From Roseivirga sp. (lineage in GTDB: Bacteria; Bacteroidota; Bacteroidia; Cytophagales; Cyclobacteriaceae), in NCBI GenBank assembly GCA_021404565.1, contig JAAWWF010000010.1, positions 124,001 through 188,000 of the forward strand: a stretch of DNA of 64,000 nucleotides, in the 5' to 3' direction. Below are positions 43,878 through 54,200 of this stretch, one piece after another. Numbering within the stretch: the stretch's first letter is position 1; every line of letters begins with the position of its first letter. Both the position numbers and the translations under genes were made by a program. The notes beneath the pieces were generated by a model that made no database searches, was not told the DNA's origin, and saw only the letters and a list, made by a program, of their open reading frames with translations.

Positions 43878-45491
43878 CTACCAATACTCCTCTATATAGT
43901 GAATTTTATTTCCTCTGAACTTAATGAGAGTCATGGTAGTCTTGTCATCTCCCACATATTGTTGTTCAACCACTACCGCATTGAGGCCATAAATCGTTTG
44001 AAGTGTTTTTCTTTCCCTGTTATCGTCATAGCCTCCTTTCGAGAGGTACCCCACGGTATTGTTATACAGCAGTTCGCGGGAATAGATACCTCCGTATTTT
44101 GGGTGATTGTACTCAAAATCGGCAGTGTAGAAGTCAAAAAGGGCATTGGCGTCTTCCACGGTTGAGCCTTTTCGAAATACGTTGTTCTGAGCAGCTGTAT
44201 ATCGTTCAAAAATATCCTCCAGTACTTCCTTCGGTACAGTCACCTCTTCTTCGGTAGCAGGTTCTGCATCGGCCTGACTTAGTAACTCAGCTTTTTCCCT
44301 GGCCTCCGCGGCCCTTTCCGCCTGGCCATCAGCCTCCAGTGCACCGGCCAGACTCGTCCATGCCGCTACTAACCTTGGCCGGTAGGCAACTCTCCTCTCA
44401 AATACCTTTACAGCCTCCTTAACACGGCCATCCTGCCGCAACTTACGCCCTATAAACCTCAGACAGTTCACACTGTTCCATCGTTCGGCCTTGGGCAGTA
44501 TCGGAAAACCATAAATCTCTGACAGATTTTGGTGGTATGCGTCAATATTGTCCATAGCATCTCCCGGTTCTTTGATCATATCACGAAATTTGGGAGACCA
44601 AATGTCATGGGGAAATACCATTTCCAGTGCCGACAAGAGGCCCTTCAAAACAGAATCATAATGTCCTTCCTGCGGTATAACTTCTACCTTCAATTTGAAA
44701 TTTTCGGAAGTATAAGGGCTCAATCTGTTTTTCAGAGCATCAAGATTTCTTTGGTAAGCGCCACCATGTGTATCCTTCAAAACATCATCCTCTGCCACAC
44801 TTACATATAGCTGTCCTTTGCTATCTGGCGCAGCTTTCATGCGCTCTTCAAATGCATCGACAAATGTTTTACCCTGCTCATAACCCATACCGATCATATC
44901 AGCGGATGCATACAAGAATTGTGCATCAAAAAGGTCTGGCATCTTAGCAAAGCTGTGGAGGGAGAAAAGGCTGCTTCCGGAAACGCCCATGATCATATGA
45001 TAGTCTGCAGCCCGAAAATTCTCTTTCAGATAGGGAAAGAGCTCTTCTCTCAGGTGCCTCTCAAATTTTTCAGGATCAGCTCCATAGTCGAGATAGTCTC
45101 GTGCGGACCACATACCATTGGAATGGACATGCGGTGCGTAAATAGTAGCGTTATGGAAGCTGATCACAATGGTTTCGGGCATCCGGCTCACAGAGCTCAT
45201 ATGTCTGACCATACCACCTACAGCCGAGAAAAACTGATCACCATGGCTGCCATCAATAAAAAGTACAGGATACACATGATCATCTGAGGCTTCATAAAAG
45301 CTTTCGGGAATCAAAATGTTCATGTCGCGGGTCTCGCCCAGAATTTCGGAGCGAAATGCGATGCGCTGTCCAAATTCAATTGGCCTGGAGGATAGCGTGG
45401 TGAGGCCAGGATCTGCTTCGGTTTGTCCTGACAGTAGCTGAGGAGCGAGTGTAAGCAGGAAGAGAAAACTAAGAATGCTGTGTGCTTTCAT
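43878..45491 (-). CDS. Esterase-D-fold hydrolase with TPR and SnoaL-like C-terminus
   Basis: 537 residues with a signal peptide (MKAHSILSFLFLLTLAPQLL). The alpha/beta hydrolase part has VYPVLFIDGSHGDQFF, nucleophile elbow MIMGVSGSSLFSL and catalytic His in PQEGHYDSVLKGL. A TPR-like helical pair (RLVAAWTSLAGALEADGQAE) follows. The last 120 residues resemble a SnoaL/NTF2-like domain (ANALFDFYTADFEYNHPKYG). Enzymes of this fold act on ferric enterobactin, feruloyl or acyl esters; the substrate is unknown. It lies 40 nt upstream of the degenerate paralogue. Confidence 0.82.
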   Translation of the reverse strand: MKAHSILSFLFLLTLAPQLLSGQTEADPGLTTLSSRPIEFGQRIAFRSEILGETRDMNILIPESFYEASDDHVYPVLFIDGSHGDQFFSAVGGMVRHMSSVSRMPETIVISFHNATIYAPHVHSNGMWSARDYLDYGADPEKFERHLREELFPYLKENFRAADYHMIMGVSGSSLFSLHSFAKMPDLFDAQFLYASADMIGMGYEQGKTFVDAFEERMKAAPDSKGQLYVSVAEDDVLKDTHGGAYQRNLDALKNRLSPYTSENFKLKVEVIPQEGHYDSVLKGLLSALEMVFPHDIWSPKFRDMIKEPGDAMDNIDAYHQNLSEIYGFPILPKAERWNSVNCLRFIGRKLRQDGRVKEAVKVFERRVAYRPRLVAAWTSLAGALEADGQAERAAEAREKAELLSQADAEPATEEEVTVPKEVLEDIFERYTAAQNNVFRKGSTVEDANALFDFYTADFEYNHPKYGGIYSRELLYNNTVGYLSKGGYDDNRERKTLQTIYGLNAVVVEQQYVGDDKTTMTLIKFRGNKIHYIEEYW

Positions 45492-45673
45492 ATGTATAGC
45501 TAAAAGATGTCAGCATGAAAGTAAGTCAGCCGCAGGCAACCGACAGGTGAAATGCAGGAGCCCTACCAGATTTTGCAGCATCAGTGTCTGAGACTGCAGA
45601 CAACGATATGATGTCTAAACCGGTCGAAATTATTAAATTGACCTGGGTACCATCCCTTACCAACCTTAGTAAC

Positions 45674-46606
45674 ATGAACAAGCATCTTCTTTTATTACTG
45701 CTCTCCTCCTCGCTCTTAATCTCCTGCATGACTGAAAAAAAGGAAGCCACTGAAAGCGAACCCCACAAAGATTATGAAGCCATTTCCCTATTGGGAGATA
45801 CCCTGAGGTCAAATCCACCGAGTGCAACAGCCGTTGCCAAATTCGAAGAACGTAAGGCAAACTATGAGGCAGACCCTTCCGCTGATAACTGGATCTGGTA
45901 TGGTAGATTTATCGCTTATCAGGGCAAGTATAACGAAGCTATTGAGGTGTATACTGAGGGCATAGAAAAGTTTCCGCAAGATGCTCGTTTTTATCGCCAC
46001 CGTGGCCACAGGTACATCTCTATCAGGGAGTTTGATAAAGCGATTGCTGACTTTACCAAAGCTGCCTCCCTGAGAGAAGGCATGGAAAATGAAATTGAGC
46101 CGGATGGTGCACCCAACGCACAAAACATACCTGTGAGTTCTCTTCATGGCAACATCTACTACCACCTGGGACTGGCTCACTACCTCAAGGGAGAACTAGA
46201 ACCCGCTCTGGCGGCTTATCAAAGTGCCATAGCAGCTTCACGCATGGACGACAATGTGGTATCGGGTACCCACTGGGTATATATGATTCTTCGCAAAATG
46301 GGCAGAGAAGAAGAAGCCATCAAGGCCCTTGAACCCATTCATAAGGAGATGGAGATCATAGAAAATTTCGCCTATCATGAGCTTAGTCTCTTTTATAAGG
46401 GAGAGCTATCTATGGAAGAACTCACCAAATCCGGGGAGGGTACACTTAGCAGTAACGATGCTGTAAACTACGGCATTGGCAACTGGTACCTGTACAATGG
46501 AGATCAGGCCAGGGCCAAAGAGGTTTATGAAACGATTCTGGCTAAAAAGGGTTGGGCATCTTTTGGGTACATTGCCGCTGAGGCTGACTTACATAGTCTG
46601 GAATAA
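45674..46606 (+). CDS. TPR-containing lipoprotein
   Basis: About 310 residues from the ATG at 45674, chosen because it opens a lipoprotein signal (MNKHLLLLLLSSSLLISC) with Cys at the expected place; the frame is open 90 nt further upstream. TPR units are visible in NWIWYGRFIAYQGKYNEAIE, YTEGIEKFPQDARFYRHRGH and HGNIYYHLGLAHYLKGELEP. TPR lipoproteins serve as scaffolds at the periplasmic face. It diverges from the esterase operon. Confidence 0.85.
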   Translation: MNKHLLLLLLSSSLLISCMTEKKEATESEPHKDYEAISLLGDTLRSNPPSATAVAKFEERKANYEADPSADNWIWYGRFIAYQGKYNEAIEVYTEGIEKFPQDARFYRHRGHRYISIREFDKAIADFTKAASLREGMENEIEPDGAPNAQNIPVSSLHGNIYYHLGLAHYLKGELEPALAAYQSAIAASRMDDNVVSGTHWVYMILRKMGREEEAIKALEPIHKEMEIIENFAYHELSLFYKGELSMEELTKSGEGTLSSNDAVNYGIGNWYLYNGDQARAKEVYETILAKKGWASFGYIAAEADLHSLE

Positions 46607-46814
46607 CCATCTGACAGAAGTACTTCCTGCATAAATTCCATTTTTCAATCCATGCTGATTTTAAGTCGCGGATATATCTCATGAGCGAAACAAGATCATG
46701 TAGTAACACATTGTGTATTAACAGACATTTTTCAATAACAATGACTAATATGAAAATATAATAAATATATTTTTCTCAGATTATTATTGATTTTTTCTAC
46801 AAAAAATGATGACC

Positions 46815-46850
46815 CATAGGTTATTTAGGCAACTAATACATAAACCTATG
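46815..46850. repeat. Inverted repeat before the S74 gene
   Basis: CATAGGTT (46815-46822) and AACCTATG (46843-46850) are complementary, ending 22 nt before the ATG at 46873. It may shape the 5' leader. The rest of the gap 46607-46814 is AT-rich and featureless. Confidence 0.35.
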
Positions 46851-46872
46851 TTTTACCTTAATCAAAATCATT

Positions 46873-47847
46873 ATGAGAAAATTTACACTATTGTTTTCAC
46901 TGGCCGCGATGATGCTCGTGACCATCGATGCACAATCACAGGACCATTGGTGCTGGAGTTGTAACCCTGCCACTAACGGCTATGTAAGAATCGGCACAAA
47001 TGCCCCTTTTACCACAAAACAGCTCTATGTTAGAGCCAATAACAGCGATCATGTAGCACTTTTCGAAAACATCAGCCAATTCGGAAATGGTATGATTGTG
47101 AGTGCCGCGAATGACCCACTGAGGGTTGGAGGGCTCAACAATCATTCCGGTGGATTTTTAATTGTAAAAGGAAATGGTGTTACTGCTCTGGGACATAACC
47201 CGTCTACCAATTACTACAGACTGAATGTAAGTGGATATGCTGCATCCGGTGGTTGGTATACCCTGTCAGACAGACGTTTAAAGAAGGAAATTCATGAAGA
47301 TTTCTCGCATCATAACAAGCTGTATGGCATCAAGACCTATGATTACAAGTATAAGGACGATGCTACCAACAAAATGCAATTTGGTGTAATGGCCCAGGAG
47401 ATAAAAGACATCTACCCTAATTTGGTTGCAGGTAATGATGAAGATGGCTATGCCGTCAACTATACTGCCATGATCCCTCTGTTAATCAGAGCGGTTCAGG
47501 ATCAGAAACAAACCATTGACAATCTACAGGACGAATTGGCACAGTTGAAGTCTAAAATCACTGAGAATAATGAACTCGCAGAAGCACTGGGCATAGAAGG
47601 AGAAAGGATGACCATTTTCCCGAATCCGTCCAGCAGAGTAGCCAACATTACATTGAAAGGAAATACCCGAGGCAATATCAGCCTGGAAGTAGTTAACCTG
47701 AATGGGGAAGTAGTGCAACGTATTGCCGGAAACGGATCCAAGTCTGCCGAAATCAATACTTCAGATATGCTCAAAGGAGTCTACTTTGTCAGATACCTTC
47801 GTGATGGCAAGGTGGTTGAAACCAAAAGGCTGTTAATTGAGAAATAG
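46873..47847 (+). CDS. T9SS-exported protein with S74 intramolecular chaperone domain
   Basis: 324 residues. A signal peptide (MRKFTLLFSLAAMMLVTIDA) is followed by a short beta-rich region (YVRIGTNAPFTTKQLYVRAN). The peptidase S74 chaperone domain begins at WYTLSDRRLKKEI, with its catalytic Ser in LSDRRLK, and continues through QFGVMAQEIKDIYPNLV and YTAMIPLLIRAVQDQKQTID, a coiled coil. The C-terminus (MTIFPNPSSRVANITLKG to VVETKRLLIEK) is a type A sorting domain of the type IX secretion system. S74 domains trimerise and cleave themselves from tailspikes. Here the sorting signal follows the chaperone. Confidence 0.88.
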   Translation: MRKFTLLFSLAAMMLVTIDAQSQDHWCWSCNPATNGYVRIGTNAPFTTKQLYVRANNSDHVALFENISQFGNGMIVSAANDPLRVGGLNNHSGGFLIVKGNGVTALGHNPSTNYYRLNVSGYAASGGWYTLSDRRLKKEIHEDFSHHNKLYGIKTYDYKYKDDATNKMQFGVMAQEIKDIYPNLVAGNDEDGYAVNYTAMIPLLIRAVQDQKQTIDNLQDELAQLKSKITENNELAEALGIEGERMTIFPNPSSRVANITLKGNTRGNISLEVVNLNGEVVQRIAGNGSKSAEINTSDMLKGVYFVRYLRDGKVVETKRLLIEK

Positions 47848-47945
47848 CTTTTAGATTGATTGAACAAACTAGGGTGCGGGCTATAAAGTCAGCACCTTTT
47901 TTTCTCCCCTCCTCCCGAAACAAGACTTTTTGTCTTTTATCAAAA

Positions 47946-47996
47946 CCTCCATTTATATTTTTCGTAAATGGAGGCATTATATATTTTTCGCAAATG
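47946..47996 (+). promoter_or_regulatory. Operator region of the second PadR-permease operon
   Basis: A perfect inverted repeat, CCTCCATTTA (47946-47955) and TAAATGGAGG (47965-47974), overlaps two 17-nt direct repeats, TATATTTTTCG(T/C)AAATG, at 47954-47970 and 47980-47996, 26 bp apart. TATATTTTTCG resembles the TAnnTTTG -7 box. The region lies 18 to 68 nt before the PadR start and is the likely autoregulatory site. Confidence 0.55.
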
Positions 47997-48013
47997 AATA
48001 CAATATAAAAATC

Positions 48014-48340
48014 ATGAAAGGATCATATCTGGGGGAGTTTCAGGAAATTGTAATGCTCTCCATTCTGGCCTTGGGTGCTGAAGCTTATGGAATGAAGATT
48101 CAAAAGGAGATTGCTGAAAAATCCGGTCGCTCCATCAGCCGGGGAGCGCTACACAGTGCTCTCTCCCGACTTGAAGATAAGGGCTTTCTTTCATCGCGTC
48201 TTGGCGAGGCTACTAAAGTACGTGGAGGAAAAAGTAAAAAATACTATGAGGTAACCCAGCGTGGTCGTACCGCCCTGGAAGAAGCCGAAACCATCCGACA
48301 GACATTTCATAAGGCAATTCTGGGCTTCAAGCTCTTATAA
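48014..48340 (+). CDS. PadR family transcriptional regulator
   Basis: About 108 residues from the ATG at 48014 (MKGSYLGEFQEIVMLSILAL), the standard PadR opening; the frame continues 28 codons upstream through the operator region and is unlikely to be translated there. The HTH is SISRGALHSALSRLEDKGFL and the wing is VRGGKSKKYYEVTQRGR. Two bases separate its stop from the permease start. It is a paralogue of the regulator at 4023. Confidence 0.9.
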   Translation: MKGSYLGEFQEIVMLSILALGAEAYGMKIQKEIAEKSGRSISRGALHSALSRLEDKGFLSSRLGEATKVRGGKSKKYYEVTQRGRTALEEAETIRQTFHKAILGFKLL

Positions 48341-48342
48341 GC

Positions 48343-51030
48343 ATGGACCCATATCTGTTGATACCACGCTTTTATAAAGCCCTTTTTCGCAGGCTCTGCA
48401 GGCCGGATCTCTACCATGAACTGGCAGGAGACCTAGAAGAAGCCTTTGCAGAAAACTACGAGCAGCATGGCCTCAACAGCGCCAAAGCCACCTATAAAAA
48501 AGAGGTGCTTAAAATGCTACGTCCTTCTGTTATCAGACCATTTCATTTTTATCGATCAAACAACACATTCGACATGTTTAGTAACTACCTCAAGCTTTCT
48601 ATTCGCAATCTCTGGAGAGATAAAGAGCATTCACTTGTCAGTATTATCGGCCTTGCAGCCGGAATCATTGCCAGTGTGCTCATCTTCCAGTACACCAATT
48701 TTGAAAGCAGCTATGATGCTATGCACGATGAGTCTGATGGCAGGATTTACCGCATGTCGCGCCAAACGGTGAGCATAGAAACCGGTGAACAAATCAGTAT
48801 CAATGCCACCAACTTTCATGGCTTTCACCCGACCGTGGCGGATGAATTGCCTGAGGTTGCCAGTTCTACCCAGCTGTTTCAGGCCAATGGGGTACTGACC
48901 TCAGACAACACCGGGCACAACGTACCTGACACTTACTTCTCCACCGGAGCGTTTTTCGATGTGTTCTCCTTTCCCCTCATCTCGGGCAATAATCAGGACC
49001 TCGACCAACCGGGTACGGTTTTTATTTCCGAATCGGTAAGTCGAAGGATCTTTGGCAATGCAGACCCCATGGGACAGCTGATTCATTACAATGACAACTT
49101 TTCAAATGTAGACGTTGAAGTGCAGGTAAAAGGCGTTTTTAAAGATTTTCCAGACAACTCACATATCAAAGCTGAAGTGCTGTTGTCTATGGCAGACCTC
49201 AACACCTTTGCCGACAATGGCTGGTTTGGCACGATGCGGCTGAATGAGGTCACCTGGCGCTGGGTGGGCTACCACACTTATATCAAGGCTGTACGCGGAG
49301 CGGATAAAAAGGGACTGACTCGAAAGCTGAACACGTTTATTAACAAGTACCGGGCACATTACGATGAAGCTCAGGGTAGAAGACCAGTAATCATTCCCCA
49401 CGAACTCAGCGAGCTTCATTTTGCAAAAGGCGTCAATGCTCAGCTGGAGCCCTCAAATGATGAAGGAACTATCACCATGTTCAAGTTCATAGGCGTGCTG
49501 ATCATACTGATTGCCTGGATCAACTTTGTGAACCTGGCCACTGCCAGGGCGGTAAAACGCGCCAAGGAAGTAGGGGTGAGAAAAGCCTTGGGTGCCTTCA
49601 AAAAGCAGTTGATCGATCAATTCCTGATTGAAACCATTTTTATCAATACCCTGGCTCTGCTTCTGGCCATTGGTATTATCCTGATCATTATTCCCGCTTT
49701 CCACCAGTTTGTAGACGCTCCGGTTTTTGATTATTTCACTGATTTCCTCCCATTTTGGGGTATCTACCTTGGCGTATTTGTGGTAGGTGCGCTCATTTCA
49801 GGATTTTACCCCGCCTTGGTGCTCACACGCTTTGAGCCTATCAAGGTGCTTAGGGGCAATTTTCAGAATTCCAATAACAGCATCTGGTTGCGCAGAGTCC
49901 TGATGTTCCTGCAATTTGGCCTTGTACTCGTAATGCTCTCAGGCATTCTGGTCATCAAGTCACAGATTGGTTTTATGATGAATCAACAAATGGGTATGAA
50001 CATCAATCAGACCCTTGTTGTCAATGCACCACCTACCTATATCAGAGACTCTACTTATACAAGCAAGATTGAAACGTATCGTGATGCCATTGAGCAGTTT
50101 CCTTCTATCAGAGCCACCAGCATTGCCGCCTCTGTACCCGGCATCAGAAACACCTTTGGCCAAACAATCTATCGCACTGATCGTCCTTCAAACGAGTCAG
50201 AATTTCTTTACCTCAATGCCATAGATCCTCACTTTCTGTCTCTCTTTGAAATTGAACTGATTGCCGGTCGTCAATTCGATGAGTCCCTGAAGGGCGATGG
50301 CAATGTCGTGCTGATTAATGAAGAATCGGTAAGGGCACTTGACTTTGAATCTCCGGAAGATGCTCTGGGTAAACGCCTTGTATACCCCACTGGTGAAAGA
50401 AGACAGATTGTGGGTGTTGTCAAAGATTTCAATCAGATGGGAATGAAATTCAAAGTTGACCCCATGGCCATGAACCTTGATACAGCCCGAAGCAGTCCCT
50501 TCATCAACATTAAGATCAGCGCTACGAACGTATCAGAGACGGTCCGTCAGTTGGAGCGTACTTACAATGAGTTTTTTCCGAGTGCTCCTTTCGATAGCTT
50601 CTTTCTCGACCAGACCTTTAATCAGATTTACGAGGAGGATAGGAAGTTCAGCGCTATTCTGGAGTTTTTCGCTGTCATCGCAATTTTTATCTCCTGCCTG
50701 GGTATTTTTGGCCTCTCCTCCTTCCTTATCAATCAAAAGGTGAAGGAAGTGAGTATCAGGAAAGTGCTCGGGGCCAATCTCTCACAGGTCATCCGGGTTC
50801 TGACAAAAGAATATGTGCTGTTGGTAACCGCCTCTACGCTCATCTCCATCCCGGTCGCCTATCTGCTTACCAACAACTGGCTCGATACTTTTTTGATCAG
50901 GGTAAACCTTAACCCAATATGGTTTCTGGCTCCCATAGCTGGTCTGGTTTTTATTCTGATGACCACCGTGGGACGAAAAACATGGAAAGCCGTTATGGTG
51001 AACCCAGCCAAAACACTGAAAGACGAGTAG
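48343..51030 (+). CDS. ABC transporter permease with prefix domain and two MacB/FtsX units
   Basis: 895 residues with the architecture of the gene at 4349. A prefix (YKALFRRLCRPDLYHELAGD) comes first, then a membrane helix near residue 100 (HSLVSIIGLAAGIIASVLIF). Two periplasmic cores follow, each with an FtsX domain (KRAKEVGVRKALGAFKKQLI and QKVKEVSIRKVLGANLSQVI). The ATG at 48343 gives a complete prefix. The ATPase partner is not adjacent. The two modules of this window are 41 kb apart and divergent enough to have different substrates. Confidence 0.9.
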   Translation: MDPYLLIPRFYKALFRRLCRPDLYHELAGDLEEAFAENYEQHGLNSAKATYKKEVLKMLRPSVIRPFHFYRSNNTFDMFSNYLKLSIRNLWRDKEHSLVSIIGLAAGIIASVLIFQYTNFESSYDAMHDESDGRIYRMSRQTVSIETGEQISINATNFHGFHPTVADELPEVASSTQLFQANGVLTSDNTGHNVPDTYFSTGAFFDVFSFPLISGNNQDLDQPGTVFISESVSRRIFGNADPMGQLIHYNDNFSNVDVEVQVKGVFKDFPDNSHIKAEVLLSMADLNTFADNGWFGTMRLNEVTWRWVGYHTYIKAVRGADKKGLTRKLNTFINKYRAHYDEAQGRRPVIIPHELSELHFAKGVNAQLEPSNDEGTITMFKFIGVLIILIAWINFVNLATARAVKRAKEVGVRKALGAFKKQLIDQFLIETIFINTLALLLAIGIILIIIPAFHQFVDAPVFDYFTDFLPFWGIYLGVFVVGALISGFYPALVLTRFEPIKVLRGNFQNSNNSIWLRRVLMFLQFGLVLVMLSGILVIKSQIGFMMNQQMGMNINQTLVVNAPPTYIRDSTYTSKIETYRDAIEQFPSIRATSIAASVPGIRNTFGQTIYRTDRPSNESEFLYLNAIDPHFLSLFEIELIAGRQFDESLKGDGNVVLINEESVRALDFESPEDALGKRLVYPTGERRQIVGVVKDFNQMGMKFKVDPMAMNLDTARSSPFINIKISATNVSETVRQLERTYNEFFPSAPFDSFFLDQTFNQIYEEDRKFSAILEFFAVIAIFISCLGIFGLSSFLINQKVKEVSIRKVLGANLSQVIRVLTKEYVLLVTASTLISIPVAYLLTNNWLDTFLIRVNLNPIWFLAPIAGLVFILMTTVGRKTWKAVMVNPAKTLKDE

Positions 51031-51090
51031 AATCAGAAAAGAAAAAATGTAACAACATATAGGGCTCTGACTTGCCAAATCACAGCTATC

Positions 51091-51117
51091 TCCGGTAAAA
51101 AGGCCTTACCGGGTTTT
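51091..51117 (+). terminator. Terminator after the second permease
   Basis: CCGGTAA (51092-51098) and TTACCGG (51106-51112) form a 7-bp stem followed by GTTTT. Confidence 0.65.
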
Positions 51118-51210
51118 AGCCGATAGCCGGGCTCTCAAAAGCCCTCTTAGCTGATACTGATTCCTGTTATAAGTCAACAGGTTAAAGGCAGCTTAAACGG
51201 AATCTTTTGC

Positions 51211-51237
51211 TATTTTTGCCGGTGTAAAACGTACACC
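51211..51237 (+). promoter_or_regulatory. purL -7 element and leader hairpin
   Basis: TATTTTTG at 51211-51218 matches TAnnTTTG, 36 nt before the ATG. GGTGT/ACACC (51221-51225, 51233-51237) forms a small hairpin at the expected 5' end of the mRNA. Confidence 0.5.
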
Positions 51238-51254
51238 CGATACCCTATATTTCA

Positions 51255-54200
51255 ATGATCCGATTTTTCGATGCAGGAGCAGGCAAAATATTCGCTGTAG
51301 GCCTCCAATCTTCCATCCAGTCGCAAGACCTCCCCAAGCTTGAATGGCTCTTTGGAAACGCGTCCCTGTTAGAAGCTGAACAACTGGAAGGTTTCTTTGT
51401 AGGTCCGCGTAAAGAAATGATCACTCCCTGGAGCACCAACGCTGTCGAAATCACTCAGAACATGAGTGTGACTGGCATTGAGCGCATCGAAGAATTTGAA
51501 AAGGTAGCTTCCGAAAACGTTGCCTATGATCCCATGCTTCAGGTGCTTTACACGGGATTGGATCAGGACATTTTTACCATAGAAAAAACACCTGATGCAG
51601 TGCTCTATCTGGATGACCTGGCCAGCTACAATAAGCAGGAAGGCCTGGCCCTGAGTGACGAAGAAATCGACTATCTGAATGATGTGAGCAAGCAGCTCGG
51701 CCGCAAGCTCACGGATGGAGAGGTATTCGGCTTTTCTCAGGTAAACTCTGAGCACTGTCGACACAAGATCTTCAACGGTATTTTTATCATTGACGGACAG
51801 GAAATGCCCTCCTCACTTTTTAAGCTGATTAAGAAGACTTCGCAGGAGCACCCCAACAGACTTGTTTCTGCTTACAAAGACAATGTAGCCTTTGTAGATG
51901 GCCCCAGAGTGGAACAGTTCGCCCAAAAGACTCAGGACAAAGCGGACTGGTTTGAGACCAAAGACTTTGACTCAGTTATTTCTCTGAAAGCGGAGACCCA
52001 CAACTTCCCTACTACGGTTGAGCCATTTAACGGAGCAGCTACCGGTTCGGGTGGTGAAATTCGCGATAGAATGGCGGGAGGAAAAGGCTCCATGCCGCTC
52101 GCAGGTACCGCTGTTTATATGACCTCTTATTCCAGACTGGAAGAAAGCCGTAGCTGGGAAGAGAATATGCCTGAGCGTAAATGGCTCTATCAGACGCCAA
52201 TGGACATTCTGATCAAAGCTTCGAATGGAGCCAGTGACTTTGGGAATAAATTCGGTCAGCCGCTTATCAGTGGATCCGTACTCACCTTTGAGCATGAAGA
52301 AGCAGGCAAGAAACATGGCTTTGATAAGGTAATTATGATGGCAGGCGGTATCGGTTATGCCAAGAAAACCGATGCCCTGAAAGATACGCCTGACACCGGT
52401 GACAAAATTGTGGTGATGGGTGGTGATAACTATCGCATTGGTATGGGTGGTGGAGCCGTATCTTCTGTGGCTACCGGAGAATTCTCCTCAGGTATAGAAC
52501 TCAATGCCATTCAGCGTTCCAATCCCGAAATGCAAAAGCGGGTGTACAATGCCGTAAGGGCCATGGCTGAATCTGAAAACAATCCGGTTGTTTCCATTCA
52601 CGACCATGGAGCAGGTGGTCACCTTAACTGCCTCTCAGAGCTGGTGGAAGAAACTGGCGGCACTATAGATGTGAATCAACTCCCTGTAGGCGACCCTACG
52701 CTGTCTGACAAAGAGATTATCGGTAACGAGTCTCAAGAACGCATGGGCATGGTGATGAAGGAAAAAGACATTGAGTTTCTTAAAAGAGTAGCCCAACGCG
52801 AGAGGGCTCCCATCTATGTAGTTGGTGAAACCACTGGAGATCATCACTTCAAGTTTGAGAATGCCAAAACAGAGGAACACCCCATCAATTGGGAACTGGC
52901 CCATATGTTCGGTTCTTCTCCAAAAACCGTTTTAGAAGACAAATCCAAAGAGAATCAATTCTCGGAGATTGGCTATGATCTCACCAAATTGCAACACTAC
53001 CTCAATGCTGTTTTACAACTGGAAGCCGTGGCCTGTAAAGACTGGCTTACCAATAAGGTAGATCGCTGCGTAACCGGTCGTGTTGCCAAGCAGCAATGCG
53101 CAGGTCCTCTGCAGCTACCGCTCAACAATGTGGGGGTGATGGCCCTCGACTACAGGGGCGAAAAAGGCATTGCCACCACCATTGGCCATGCTCCTGTATC
53201 AGCCCTGGCCGACCCCGTGGCCGGCTCTCAACTTTCGATAGCCGAGTCGTTGACGAACATTGTCTTTGCTCCTGTTGAAGGCGGTATCAAAGGTATTTCA
53301 CTCAGTGCCAACTGGATGTGGCCTGCGAAAAATGAAGGTGAGAACGCAAGACTTTACAAAGCGGTAGAGGCAGTAAGTGACTTCGCCTGTGCTCTGGGTA
53401 TCAACATTCCTACGGGTAAAGACTCCATGTCAATGACCCAGAAATATGAGGATGACGTGGTATACTCTCCGGGTACGGTAATTATTTCTGCCGTGGGTGA
53501 AGTGACAGACCTCAAAAAAGTCGTAGAACCCGTACTTCAACCAGATTTTGACTCTACACTCCTATATATTGACCTGTCTGACGGTGCTTTTAACCTGGGC
53601 GGCAGCTCCTTCGCTCAGATAATCGGTAAGGTAGGAACCAGTGCTCCGACCATTGACGATAGCGACCGCTTCGCTAAGTCTTTTGATCTGGTACAAGCAC
53701 TCATTGAAGAAGGAAAGATTCTGGCAGGCCATGATGTATCTGCCGGTGGTTTGATTACAGCTTTACTGGAAATGACCTTCTCTCAGCCTGAGTTGGGCAT
53801 AGCCGCCAACCTCAAAGGTTTTAATGTAGAGGACGATGTGGCTACATTCTTCTCCGAACAGCCAGCCCTGGTACTACAAGTAAACGCTGAGGCACTGGAA
53901 GATGTAAAAAGCAGACTCACCATTGCCGGTGCACGCTTTGCTGAGATAGGCAACCCTATAGGAGAGTCCATACTCTCTATTCGCACCAATACCCAGAGCT
54001 ATCTGCTGGATATCGCCAGCCTGAGAGATACCTGGTACAAAACCTCTTACCTGCTTGATCAAAAACAGTCAGGTGAGGCGCTGGCGCAGGAGCGTTTTGA
54101 TAACTACAAACATCAGCCTTTGTCTTTCACCTTCCCTGAAGGTTTCAAAGGACAATATGCCGCCCTGGGCCTCGACCCGGATCGCAAGACCGCTACGGGT

